Origin: Bradymonas sediminis
Lineage (GTDB): Bacteria; Myxococcota_A; Bradymonadia; Bradymonadales; Bradymonadaceae
DNA length: 64,000 nucleotides
Assembly: GCF_003258315.1 (NCBI RefSeq)
Contig: NZ_CP030032.1
Coordinates: forward strand, 1,464,001 to 1,528,000
Direction of reading: 5' to 3'
In this document: one piece after another, positions 1-8,132 of the stretch
Layout of the letters: each line of letters starts with the position of its first letter
Numbering within the stretch: position 1 is the stretch's first letter
Translations under genes and position numbers: made by a program
The notes under the pieces: generated by a model
The model's input: the letters and a program-made list of their open reading frames with translations, nothing else
Database searches by the model: none
What the model was told of the DNA's origin: nothing

Positions 1-1
1 G

Positions 2-664
2 GCCTTCGACGGCGAGCGCGGCATCGAGCTTGCGCGCGAGCTTCGGCCCGATGTGATCACGCTGGACGTAATGATGCCGGGGCGCGACGGTTGGTCGGTG
101 CTCTCCGAGCTGAAGTCCGACGCCTCCCTCGATGAGATTCCGGTGGTGATGGTCACGATGCTCGACGATAAGAGCATCGGCTACGCGCTCGGGGCGGCCG
201 ATTATCTGGTTAAGCCCATCGAGCGCGAGCGGCTGGTGCGGGTATTGTCGCGCTTTGACCGCTCGCGCGGGGGCGTGGCGTTGGTGGTCGAGGATGAGAC
301 CGAGATCCGCGAGGTCATCAAGCGCCACCTGGAGCGCGCCGGCTGGACGGTGCAAACCGCCGCCAACGGGCGCCTTGCCCTGGACGCGCTCGAGGTCGAC
401 TGCCCCGACGTGGTGCTGCTCGACTTGATGATGCCCGAGATGGACGGCTTCGAGGTCGCCGAGATCATGCGCATGGAGCCGCGCTGGCAGAAGATTCCCA
501 TCGTGGTGGTCACGGCGATGGACCTCGACGAGGCCGACCGAAGCCAGCTAAACCGCTCGGTTGAGCGGATTATGGACAAGAATATAAGCTCGATCGAGAT
601 GGTTATTTCTGAAGTGCTCAATATCGCGGGGACGGCTCTCACGAAAGCACCGGGAGTCACCTGA
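2..664 (+). CDS. Response regulator with two receiver domains, 5' end outside window
   Basis: The reading frame is open from the first bases of the window, so the N-terminus is missing. Two CheY-like receiver domains are visible in tandem. In the first, the phosphoacceptor Asp lies in 'DVITLDVMMPG' and the conserved Lys in 'LVKPIE'. In the second, the acidic pocket is 'VVEDE', the Asp is in 'VVLLDLMMPEMDG' and the switch Thr in 'VVVTAMD'. The final Lys is in a variant context ('IMDKNI'). The protein ends about 15 residues after the second domain with no DNA-binding output. It is therefore probably the tail of a hybrid histidine kinase or a multi-receiver phosphorelay protein. The stop codon overlaps the proposed start of the photolyase gene, which suggests translational coupling. 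Confidence 0.85.
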   Translation, partial: AFDGERGIELARELRPDVITLDVMMPGRDGWSVLSELKSDASLDEIPVVMVTMLDDKSIGYALGAADYLVKPIERERLVRVLSRFDRSRGGVALVVEDETEIREVIKRHLERAGWTVQTAANGRLALDALEVDCPDVVLLDLMMPEMDGFEVAEIMRMEPRWQKIPIVVVTAMDLDEADRSQLNRSVERIMDKNISSIEMVISEVLNIAGTALTKAPGVT

Positions 665-2079
665 TTACGGAATCAACCGCCACGCACATCCATTGGTTTC
701 GCCAGGATTTACGCCTTGAGGATAACCCCTCGTTGGTGGCAGCGGCCCGCGCCGGGCGGGTCCTGCCGGTCTATATCCTCGACGATGAAAACGCCGGGAA
801 TTTTCGGATGGGCGGGGCGAGTCGCTGGTGGTTGCGGCGCTCGTTGAGCGCGCTCAATGCGTCATTGGGCGGCACGCTAAATTTCTACCGAGGCGACGCC
901 GGCGAGATTCTCGACGAGCTTTGCCAGCGCTTTGGCGTCCAAGAGGTGCATTGGACGCGTTGCTATGAGCCGTGGCGTATCGCGCGGGACACGGCGATAA
1001 AAAAGGCGCTCACCGCCGCCGGCATATCCGCGCGAAGCCACGCGGGGGCGCTGTTATTCGAGCCCTGGAGCATCTCCAAAAACTCCGGCGGATATTACCA
1101 GATCTTCTCGCCATTTTATAAAAAGCTGCGCGCCCAGGACGCCCCCGACGAGCCCGTCTCGAAGCCGGCGCTCGACGGCCTGCTCGTCGAGGACCCGCAG
1201 GCGCTGGCGTTGGATGCGCTCGAGTTGGCGCCCCGGGTTGCCTGGGATACGGGGCTATGTGCCCGTTGGGAGCCCGGCGAAGCGTCGGCGCTGGACCGCC
1301 TGGCCGCGATGGTCGACGCTCAATTCGAAGACTACGCGGAAGGGCGAGATTTCCCTGCCCGGGACAGCGTCTCGCGCCTGTCGCCGCATCTTCACTTCGG
1401 TGAGGTGTCGCCGCGCCAAATCTGGCAGGCCACCGAGCCCCTTGAGGCCGACCCGCAGGTCGAGGCTTTTCGTCGTCAATTATGCTGGCGAGAGTTTTCC
1501 TACTCCCTGCTTTTTCATGTGCCTGAGCTGCCGACTGAGAATTTTCGAAAGTCCTTTGACGCTTTTGCGTGGAAAAACGACCCGACCCAGCTGGCGCGCT
1601 GGCAGCAGGGCAGAACCGGGTTTCCGCTGGTGGACGCGGGGATGCGCGAGTTGTGGGAAACGGGCACCATGCACAATCGCGTGCGCATGATCGCGGCGTC
1701 CTTTTTGGTCAAGAATCTCCAGATCGACTGGCGCCTCGGCGCCGCCTGGTTCTGGGATTGCCTGGTCGACGCCGACCTGGCCAATAATAGCGCGAGCTGG
1801 CAGTGGGTGGCGGGCTCGGGGACCGACGCCGCGCCGTATTTTCGCATCTTTAATCCCACCAGCCAGGCGAAGAAGTACGACCCCGATGGTCGCTATATTC
1901 GTCGGTTTATCCCGGAGTTAAAATCGCTCCCGAATAAATACCTTTTTAACCCTTGCTCCGCGCCGGAGTCCGTGCTGGAAGCAGCAAATGTGAGGCTCGG
2001 CAAAACCTACCCACGCCCCATGGTCGACCTGAAGCAGTCGCGTCAGCAGGCCCTTGATGCCTACCAATTAACTCGCTGA
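664..2079 (+). CDS. phr: Deoxyribodipyrimidine photolyase (class I), probable non-AUG start
   Basis: Repairs UV-induced pyrimidine dimers using light and FAD. The N-terminal antenna domain (about residues 1-135) starts with the family hallmark 'IHWFRQDLRLEDNP'. The FAD-binding helical domain contains 'RLSPHLHFGEVSP', 'CWREFSY', 'TGFPLVDAGMRELWETG', 'MHNRVRMI' and 'WQWVAGSGTDAAPYFRIFNP', all typical of class I CPD photolyases. The first ATG/GTG/TTG-type start in the frame (733) would delete the hallmark motif. Between the upstream in-frame stop (610-612) and that point only CTG (661), ATT (664) and ACG (667) are reasonable starts. GGGAG at 652-656 sits 7 nt before ATT, which overlaps the TGA of the preceding gene. 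The enzyme call is secure; the exact start is inferred. About 471 aa, normal for the family. Confidence 0.93.
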   Translation: MTESTATHIHWFRQDLRLEDNPSLVAAARAGRVLPVYILDDENAGNFRMGGASRWWLRRSLSALNASLGGTLNFYRGDAGEILDELCQRFGVQEVHWTRCYEPWRIARDTAIKKALTAAGISARSHAGALLFEPWSISKNSGGYYQIFSPFYKKLRAQDAPDEPVSKPALDGLLVEDPQALALDALELAPRVAWDTGLCARWEPGEASALDRLAAMVDAQFEDYAEGRDFPARDSVSRLSPHLHFGEVSPRQIWQATEPLEADPQVEAFRRQLCWREFSYSLLFHVPELPTENFRKSFDAFAWKNDPTQLARWQQGRTGFPLVDAGMRELWETGTMHNRVRMIAASFLVKNLQIDWRLGAAWFWDCLVDADLANNSASWQWVAGSGTDAAPYFRIFNPTSQAKKYDPDGRYIRRFIPELKSLPNKYLFNPCSAPESVLEAANVRLGKTYPRPMVDLKQSRQQALDAYQLTR

Positions 2080-2190
2080 GATGGGGCGCGTGCTTGCCAA
2101 AGCGCGATCGCCGCATTCGGCCGCCCGCGCAGGCTCAAACGCAGATCGCGTCGCCTGAGCAATATTTGGCGAGAAAGCTGAAACCTTTCC
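2080..2190. other. Intergenic stretch after photolyase
   Basis: No convincing gene. A weak stem (GCTCA/TGAGC, around 2130-2160) could act as a terminator for the photolyase gene but lacks a T tract. A 142-codon open frame on the minus strand across this region has no family features and looks like chance. Confidence 0.4.
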
Positions 2191-2242
2191 TTGCAACACC
2201 GCCTTCGATATCGCATAATCAGTGTAGAAAGACTTTCTGCAC
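2191..2242 (+). promoter_or_regulatory. Predicted sigma-70 promoter with palindromic operator over the start site
   Basis: TTGCAA at 2191-2196 and CATAAT at 2214-2219 are separated by 17 bp, a good housekeeping promoter. Immediately downstream, 2222-2242 forms an inverted repeat: GTGTAGAAAG, one central A, then CTTTCTGCAC, with 9 of 10 positions complementary. It covers the expected transcription start, where a bound repressor would block initiation. The target is the alpha/beta hydrolase gene at 2406, leaving a leader of about 180 nt. The regulator is not identifiable from this window. Confidence 0.55.
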
Positions 2243-2405
2243 AATCTAATTTTCGCGCGACGCTGACTACTGGCGCGGCTCCGTTTCCGAGGACCGTTTG
2301 CGCGGGTTTTTGAGGATTAAAACGCCCGATTTTAGCGCATTTTTGCGCGAATTTAAGGCGCGGCAGCATTTGCGATTCGTAAGCCAACCTTAACTTGAGG
2401 ATTTG

Positions 2406-3173
2406 ATGCCGAAAATTACAACAGACGACGGAGTTGAGCTCGCCTATCGCGTCATTGGCGACGGTGAGCGCGATCTTGTGTTGGTGCATGGTTGGATGGT
2501 TTCTGGGGCGGTCTTTGATGGGCTGATCGAGGAGCTGAATTTGCCGGATTATCGCATCATCGTGCCAGACCTGCGGCTCGCCGGCGAATCTTCGGGGCAG
2601 GCCAGTGATTTCTCGTTAGCCCGCCAGGTTGAAGACGTGAAGGCGGTGGCGGACGCCGCGGGTGCCGATTCCTTTGCGCTCATTGGCCATAGCATGGGCG
2701 GGCAGGTCGCCCAGCTTTTCGCGGCGACTTATCCCGGGCGCGTCGACCGGCTGGTGGTGCTGAGTTCGGTGCCCGCCTCAGGCGCGGCGCTGGACGAGGA
2801 AACCTACGCGTTCTTTCATGCCTCGGGTGGCAATCGCGAGGCGCAGGCCGGCATCTTCGGCCAGGCGACCCTGGATCTTCCGGAAGGGGCGCTCGAGAAA
2901 TTATGCGAAGACGCGACTAAGGTTCCCGCGGAGATGATCCAGAAGGGTCTGCTCGCCTGGACGAAGGGGGGCTTCGAAGACAAGCTCGCCCAGATCGACA
3001 CGCCGACATTGGTGGTCACCAGCGACGATCCGTTCCTGCCAGCCGACTTTTTGAAGGCGGCGATCGCCGACAAGATTGCGGGCGCGCAGATGGCGCATAT
3101 CGGCGGGGCTGGGCACTACCTTCAGATCGAGCGCTGCGCTCAGACCGCGCGCGTCATCGAGGATTTTATCTAA
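2406..3173 (+). CDS. Alpha/beta-fold hydrolase, cytoplasmic
   Basis: Serine hydrolase of unknown substrate, 255 aa. The oxyanion region is 'LVHGWMVSG', the nucleophile elbow 'GHSMGG', the acid 'SDDPFLP' and the catalytic His 'GGAGHYLQIE', so a complete Ser-Asp-His triad is visible. There is no signal peptide. ATG at 2406 is chosen over the TTG just before it because TTGAGGA lies 5-10 nt upstream. The next gene encodes a paralogue with the same 'HGW(M/S)VSG', 'PVPASG' and 'FHAS' signatures but with a lipoprotein signal. This points to a duplication with split localisation. Best general relatives are the enol-lactonase/haloperoxidase-like esterases; no specific reaction can be assigned. Confidence 0.85.
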   Translation: MPKITTDDGVELAYRVIGDGERDLVLVHGWMVSGAVFDGLIEELNLPDYRIIVPDLRLAGESSGQASDFSLARQVEDVKAVADAAGADSFALIGHSMGGQVAQLFAATYPGRVDRLVVLSSVPASGAALDEETYAFFHASGGNREAQAGIFGQATLDLPEGALEKLCEDATKVPAEMIQKGLLAWTKGGFEDKLAQIDTPTLVVTSDDPFLPADFLKAAIADKIAGAQMAHIGGAGHYLQIERCAQTARVIEDFI

Positions 3174-3314
3174 GTTACGTCTCCTGAGCGCCGCAGCAGA
3201 GTGAGCGCTTGGGGGAGATTCACGGCTCTTATATCCCGGAGTTTTATGGCCCCATAATCAAGCTGCATCGTAGCGATCGTAGACTCAACAATCATGTTTG
3301 AAAGGAAAGCTGTA

Positions 3315-4304
3315 ATGAAAAATAATGCCGTAGTGATGGGAATGTTGCTCGCGATTGGATTGGCCGGGTTGAGCGGCTGCGATGAGGCAATGGGGCCTGA
3401 TGAGGCAATGGGTGCCGAGCAAGAGAGCGCCGCGGTGCAGACCGCCGAGCAGGAACTTTTCGGTCATGGCTGTCATGACCCGGACCCGAGCGATAACCTG
3501 CATTTTGCGCGCACAACCGACCAGAAGTGCATCGGGTATCGCTCGTATGGCACCGGTTATCAGACCTTGATTCTGGTCCATGGTTGGAGCGTGTCGGGCG
3601 ACGTCTACGATAATTTCCTCACGGAGTTGGACACCTCGAAATACCGCGTTTTGGTCCCGGATCTGCGCGGCACCGGCGCATCGGATCGACCGGCCACGGG
3701 ATACACGCTCGACAATTACCAGCGTGATGTCTTGGCGGTTGCCAATCACGCGTTTGCGCTGCGCTTCGTGCTGGTCGGCCATAGCATGGGCGGTGCGATT
3801 GCCCAGAAGATCGCCTCGGAGCGGCCTGGACGCGTCCGCGGCCTGGTCTTGATGTCGCCGGTGCCCGCCTCGGGATTCCCGCTGCCGCCGGACGCCTACG
3901 GTCTCTTCCACGCATCGGCGAACGACCCGGCCTTGCAGGAAATCGTGTTCAATATTTCGTCGGTGGCCTTGAGCCCGGCCGACATGGCTCACTTGCTCGC
4001 CTCGGCCGCCTCGGTGGAGCCTGTGGCCAGCCAGGAGTCGCTCGACGCCTGGACCCAGGCCGACTTCGCCGACCAGTTGCACCGCGTGCGTATGCCGACC
4101 CTGGTCATGGTCTCCGACGACCCCTTCTTAACCGCGCCGATCCTTCAGGACCTGGTGGTCGACCCGATCGGCTGCAACGCTGAGTTGGAGTATTTCCCGG
4201 GCTCGGGTCACTACCTGCAGGTTGAAGACGCGCCGCAGACCGCCAGCATCTTCGAGGCCTTTGTTGATGACCTTGGCTGGGGTCGTTGGAATTGGTGTCG
4301 ATAA
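3315..4304 (+). CDS. Alpha/beta-fold hydrolase lipoprotein, paralogue of the upstream gene
   Basis: About 329 aa. The N-terminus 'MKNNAVVMGM...GLSGC' is a lipoprotein signal peptide with the acylated Cys in LSGC. It is followed by a short repeated linker (two 'DEAMG' units) and a hydrolase domain. The triad elements are 'LVHGWSVSG', 'GHSMGG', 'SDDPFL' and 'GSGHYLQVE'. ATG at 3315 is preferred over 3294 because AAGGAA sits at the right distance and the signal peptide starts there. Two Cys pairs near the start of the mature domain and one at the C-terminus could form disulphides. It is probably periplasmic or surface-exposed and acts on the same class of substrate as the cytoplasmic paralogue. 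Confidence 0.82.
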   Translation: MKNNAVVMGMLLAIGLAGLSGCDEAMGPDEAMGAEQESAAVQTAEQELFGHGCHDPDPSDNLHFARTTDQKCIGYRSYGTGYQTLILVHGWSVSGDVYDNFLTELDTSKYRVLVPDLRGTGASDRPATGYTLDNYQRDVLAVANHAFALRFVLVGHSMGGAIAQKIASERPGRVRGLVLMSPVPASGFPLPPDAYGLFHASANDPALQEIVFNISSVALSPADMAHLLASAASVEPVASQESLDAWTQADFADQLHRVRMPTLVMVSDDPFLTAPILQDLVVDPIGCNAELEYFPGSGHYLQVEDAPQTASIFEAFVDDLGWGRWNWCR

Positions 4305-4308
4305 AAAA

Positions 4309-4398
4309 ATAGTATAGACTCGGCGCGTGTCCTCGTAGGATCGCGCCGAATCTACTATGATCATCCGGCCGGGCTTCGAGTTTTCGAGGAGCCCGGCC
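4309..4398. other. Two consecutive long hairpins in an otherwise empty intergenic region
   Basis: The first hairpin (4309-4358) has a core of CGGCGCG (4321-4327) pairing with CGCGCCG (4342-4348), an inner TCCT/AGGA, and an outer ATAGT.../...ACTAT arm with small bulges. The second (4367-4398) pairs GGCCGGGCT with AGCCCGGCC and has an inner TCGA/TCGA. Neither is followed by a T tract on the plus strand, so a simple terminator is not obvious. The rest of the 326-bp gap (4399-4630) holds no gene I can support, only a weaker GC stem (CGCCGCC/GGCGGCG) near 4528-4556. Could be a terminator pair, a small RNA or a structured leader for the chemoreceptor gene. Confidence 0.5.
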
Positions 4399-4630
4399 GT
4401 GTCTGTGCTGGCCGGGTATAATTTTATCGAACGTAGCTTTCGCATCGAAAGCACCCTGCGTGACTTATCTGAGGGGCCCTCGTATATCGAATGTGCGATG
4501 GGCACAAAAGATGAGCGAACACAAACCGCCGCCGAAGGTTGTGATGGGCGGCGTTGTTTGGGTTTGGATGCATGGGAGCTTTGAGTGAATCCCTCATGCG
4601 GGTTCATTTCGTATAAAAGAGAAGTAGATT

Positions 4631-6115
4631 ATGAATAATGCAAACAAGATCGCAGCAGCGGTGCTCGTTTTAGGTCTATTATCCGTCGGTATGCAGGTGC
4701 TCGATGGGCAATATATTCAGGCCGGGCTGATTTTCTTGGTTATGATCGGCGTGATCGTGGTGGTCCATCGCATGCTCGCTCCTTATCTGGAGGTCTGCGA
4801 GTCGGTGGAGCGCCTGGCGGCCGGCGACCTTTCGCAGCCCCGATTGACCGTCGCCTGGACCGGCGAGGCCGGGCGCCTTGCGACCGCGTTTAATCAACTG
4901 CTCACCCAGCTTCGCATGCTCAGCGAGGAGGCGACCGAATTGGCCAACGGGTTCATCGGCGTCCAATCCCTCCAAGATAAAGTGCTTGAGACCGGCCAAT
5001 TATCGGCGGTCGACCTTCCCACCAGCTCCAGTCAGGGCGACCTCAACCGCAGCTTCGCCCAATTGACCAACCAGCTGCGCCGCCTCACCGTCAAGGCCCA
5101 TATCATCGCCAACGACCAGCTCAATAACCCGGCGCTCGACGAGGAATTGCCCGGCGAGTTGGGGGACGCGTTCGGGTTGATGATTCGCAACCTGCGCAAC
5201 CTCACCAGCCGGGCCAATGAGATCGCCCGGGGCGACCTGACCAGCTCGGTCGAGGGCGACGGCGACCTGACAAATGCGTTTAATTCGATGGTCACCGGGT
5301 TGCGTCAATTGGTCGAAGAGATCATGCGCAGCGCCTTGCAGGTCGCATCTTCGACCGAGGAGATGCTTCAGGTGATGCGCCAACACGAGGCGTCGGCACA
5401 TGAGCAAGCCGACCGAATTGGGCGCGCCCAGCGCACCGTGGAGGAGTTGCTTATCTCGGCCGACTCGATCGCGGTCAGCGCCCACGACGTCTTCCAGGCG
5501 GCCGAGGATACCCGCGACCAGAACCAGCATATTGGGCTTCGCATCGGGGAGTTGAATCAATTCAGCGCGCGTATCTCCGAGATTCTAAAGCTTATCAAGA
5601 GCATCGCCGACCGCTCCGACCTGCTCGCCCTCAACGCGAGCCTGGAGGGCGCGCGCACTGGCGAAGCGGGCAAGGGATTCTCACTTGTCGCCAACGAAAT
5701 GCGCCGGCTGGCCGAGAATACCAAAGAGTCGGTCGGCAGCATTAAGTTGCTGGTCGATGATATTCAGGGCTCGACCCGCGCCACCGCTACGGCCTGTCAC
5801 GAGGGCCTAACCCGCTCAGAGGACACGACCGAAGCCGCGCTTAATATTAAGGTGGTCACGCGCGAGCAGCGCGAGAATACTGATCTGGTCAACCAGGCGA
5901 TGGAGGACCTGGCCGGCCTGGTCAATCACAGCGTGTCGGGAATCCGCCAGGTCAGCGTGGCAGCGTCCGAATTGGCGGCGCTTTCGGAGTCCCTGCGCGA
6001 GCTGGTCGACCGCTTCGATGTTGGTGACCACGCCCAGAGCCAGATGATGAGCCCGGTTGACCTGCGCCCGCCATCGCAATTGCGCCGTACCATCCCCTCG
6101 ATGCACTCCAGATAG
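4631..6115 (+). CDS. Methyl-accepting chemotaxis-like protein without a periplasmic sensor domain
   Basis: Signal transducer of 494 aa that should control a CheA-type kinase. Two hydrophobic helices lie close together at about residues 7-24 and 31-48, leaving only a seven-residue loop, so there is no periplasmic ligand domain. HAMP-like segments follow ('RLAAGDLSQP', then further 'ARGDLTSS' units, suggesting a poly-HAMP array). The signalling hairpin tip is 'DRSDLLALNASLEGARTGEAGKGFSLVANEMRRLAE' in essence (about residues 325-365), a divergent form of the canonical tip. The next genes are a CheY-like regulator and a receiver-kinase fusion, so this may be a dedicated signalling cassette rather than a flagellar chemotaxis system. 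RBS GAGAAG upstream. Confidence 0.85.
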   Translation: MNNANKIAAAVLVLGLLSVGMQVLDGQYIQAGLIFLVMIGVIVVVHRMLAPYLEVCESVERLAAGDLSQPRLTVAWTGEAGRLATAFNQLLTQLRMLSEEATELANGFIGVQSLQDKVLETGQLSAVDLPTSSSQGDLNRSFAQLTNQLRRLTVKAHIIANDQLNNPALDEELPGELGDAFGLMIRNLRNLTSRANEIARGDLTSSVEGDGDLTNAFNSMVTGLRQLVEEIMRSALQVASSTEEMLQVMRQHEASAHEQADRIGRAQRTVEELLISADSIAVSAHDVFQAAEDTRDQNQHIGLRIGELNQFSARISEILKLIKSIADRSDLLALNASLEGARTGEAGKGFSLVANEMRRLAENTKESVGSIKLLVDDIQGSTRATATACHEGLTRSEDTTEAALNIKVVTREQRENTDLVNQAMEDLAGLVNHSVSGIRQVSVAASELAALSESLRELVDRFDVGDHAQSQMMSPVDLRPPSQLRRTIPSMHSR

Positions 6116-6238
6116 ATCCGTTTTTCTCCTTCGAGTTTTGCCGCCTCGGCCCGATACTTCGCAAGCCTTCGTTTGCAAACCCGGGGTTTTGCTGTAGGAA
6201 ACCTTCGCTACTTTTGTACTTTCACGGAACGAGTTGTC

Positions 6239-6604
6239 ATGAATAAGATTCTGCTGGTTGAAGATAATGAGATGAACCGGGATATGCTCGCGCGCCGTCT
6301 GCAACGACGCGGCTACGAGGTCCTCGTGGCGCTCGATGGTCAGCAGGCGGTCGATATGAGCCGCAGCGAGTCCTTCGATATTATCTTGATGGATTTGAGT
6401 CTTCCGGTGATGGACGGCTGGGAAGCCACCCGCCAGATCAAGGCGCATGGGCCGACCAGCGAAATTCCGATCATCGCGTTGACCGCGCACGCCCTGGAGA
6501 CCGACCGCACGCGCGCGTTGGAGACGGGTTGTGACGCCTTTGAGACTAAGCCGGTTGATATCGGGAGCCTGCTCTCGACGATCAAAGGCCTGCTGGGTCA
6601 ATAA
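6239..6604 (+). CDS. Single-domain CheY-like response regulator
   Basis: A stand-alone receiver domain of 121 aa. The acidic pair is in 'LLVEDNEMNRD', the phosphoacceptor Asp in 'IILMDLSLPVMDG', the switch Thr in 'IALTAHA' and the conserved Lys in 'ETKPVD'. ATG at 6239 begins at the usual receiver N-terminus; a longer frame from 6173 would add an implausible leader. It lies 123 bp after the methyl-accepting protein and probably receives phosphate from a kinase coupled to it. There is no output domain, so it acts by protein interaction or as a phosphate sink. The next gene is convergent. Confidence 0.9.
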   Translation: MNKILLVEDNEMNRDMLARRLQRRGYEVLVALDGQQAVDMSRSESFDIILMDLSLPVMDGWEATRQIKAHGPTSEIPIIALTAHALETDRTRALETGCDAFETKPVDIGSLLSTIKGLLGQ

Positions 6605-6632
6605 CGCCCCGCATCGAAGGTCTGCTGAAAAA

Positions 6633-6650
6633 GGGCAGCGTCTGCTGCCC
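6633..6650. terminator. Hairpin between convergent genes
   Basis: GGGCAGC (6633-6639) pairs with GCTGCCC (6644-6650) around a four-base loop. It is followed by TCGTCTT on the plus strand and preceded by AAAAA-rich sequence that becomes a T-run on the minus strand side. It sits between the CheY-like gene and the convergent kinase fusion and could serve both. Confidence 0.6.
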
Positions 6651-6692
6651 TCGTCTTACCCCCCATATCAAAATTTCGTTAAATGCTGGTGC

Positions 6693-8132
6693 TCAGGAAT
6701 TTGCTGAGCGCTCAAGCAGCGGCATAATCGCGTCGGCGTATTCGATGAATTCGGAGAGGCTGTCGAAGCGATCTTCGGGATCTTTGGCGAGCATTTTTGC
6801 CAGGATTTCGTCGATGAGATCCAGGCGGGAGTCGGGGTTGCCTGGGCCGCCGAGACGCGGGATTGGCGCGCTCAGGTGCATCCGCAGGACCTCCACCGTA
6901 TTGCTCGCCAGATAGGGCGGCTCGCCCTTTACAAGGTGGTAGAGGGTCGCGCCCAGGGCGTAGATATCGGTGCGATGGTCGACCGACAGGTCGTCGCGGA
7001 TTTGCTCGGGCGCGCTATAGAGCGGCGTGCCCGCGTATTGCCCCTTCACGTGGGCGTAGTCCAGGATTTCGGCGATGCCGAAGTCCAGGATATGGGCAAA
7101 ATACCCGCGCACCGGCAACTTCTCGACCATGATATTTTCGGGTTTGACGTCGCAGTGCACCACGCCCAATTGGTGCGCCTCGTGCAGGCCCTGGGCGACC
7201 TGACGGGTGATGTCGAGCGCCTTGATGGCGGCGAGCTTTCCGATACGCCCCAGGATCTTCTCCAGGCTGTGGCCGTGAACATAGTCCAGGATCAGGGCGA
7301 AGGCATCCGGCGGGACTTCGACCACGTCGTTTATCTTGACGACGTGCGGGTTGGACAGCTTCGAGATGACCTCCACCTCGCGGCGCGTGCGCTCGCGAAT
7401 ATCCTGGGCGATGACCCCTTCGGCCAGATTGTTCAGGTGGACGACCTTGGCTGCGTATTCGCGGTTGAGGTCCAGGTCACGCGCCTTATACACGCTGGCC
7501 GCGGAGCCCTTATTGATAAACCGGCTCAGAAAATAGCGCCCGCCGATGATGGAGCCGAGCAGGGGGAACTCGCTATTGGCGACCTCGTCCCAGCCCGAAA
7601 CGGGGCGCTCGACCCGGCATCCCGTGCAGCTTAAGTCGTCCTGAAGCAGGCTCGACTTGCAGTGAGCGCAGTAGAAGCGGTGGGAGCGCTGCCGGGTGGT
7701 CTCGGAGCCGGATAGCCGGGAGAACCCGCCGGTGCGCGAGATGCGCGCGCGCTGCTGGATGTTGAGGTGGGTCTCCAGGCGGGCCAGCAGCACGTCAAAC
7801 TCCATGCCCTTAATCACATAATCATTGGCGCCCAACTTCAGGGTTTGCACGACCGTCGCGCTGTCGCTCTTGGCGGTCTGCATGATCACGGGCAGGTCGG
7901 TGAGGGCCTGCTTGCTGCGGATCTCAGTGAGCACCTCGACCCCGCTCATGCGCGGCATCACGATATCGAGCAGAATCAGGTCATAGTGATTCTCGGCGAT
8001 CATCTCCAGAGCGTGGGCCCCGTCGATCGCGACCGACACCTCGAAGCCTTTGGCTTCGAGGCGCTGGGAGAGTACCTCTCGGTTCATCTCGCTGTCGTCG
8101 ACGACGAGGATATGGCCTTTTGAGTCGCTCAT
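6693..8132 (-). CDS. Receiver-zinc ribbon-Ser/Thr protein kinase fusion
   Basis: A 479-aa cytoplasmic signalling protein. Residues about 5-125 are a receiver domain ('LVVDDSEMN', phospho-Asp in 'LILLDIVMPRMSG', Lys in 'YVIKG'). Residues about 152-172 carry two CxxC pairs ('CAHC', 'CTGC'), a zinc ribbon. Residues about 195-470 are a Hanks-type kinase with 'AAKVV' Lys, catalytic loop 'HCDVKPENIMV', 'LDFGIAE' and 'GTPLYSAPEQ'. The loop has HCD in place of HRD, and the glycine-rich loop is degenerate ('NKGSAASVYKA'). The Asp, Lys and Asn needed for catalysis are kept, so activity is likely. Phosphorelay input could thus gate Ser/Thr phosphorylation. No transmembrane segment. Convergent with the CheY-like gene. 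Confidence 0.88.
   Translation of the reverse strand: MSDSKGHILVVDDSEMNREVLSQRLEAKGFEVSVAIDGAHALEMIAENHYDLILLDIVMPRMSGVEVLTEIRSKQALTDLPVIMQTAKSDSATVVQTLKLGANDYVIKGMEFDVLLARLETHLNIQQRARISRTGGFSRLSGSETTRQRSHRFYCAHCKSSLLQDDLSCTGCRVERPVSGWDEVANSEFPLLGSIIGGRYFLSRFINKGSAASVYKARDLDLNREYAAKVVHLNNLAEGVIAQDIRERTRREVEVISKLSNPHVVKINDVVEVPPDAFALILDYVHGHSLEKILGRIGKLAAIKALDITRQVAQGLHEAHQLGVVHCDVKPENIMVEKLPVRGYFAHILDFGIAEILDYAHVKGQYAGTPLYSAPEQIRDDLSVDHRTDIYALGATLYHLVKGEPPYLASNTVEVLRMHLSAPIPRLGGPGNPDSRLDLIDEILAKMLAKDPEDRFDSLSEFIEYADAIMPLLERSANS

Noticed and set aside
4357-4584. 75-codon frame in the structured gap
   Set aside because: Starts inside a hairpin, no RBS, no recognisable features.
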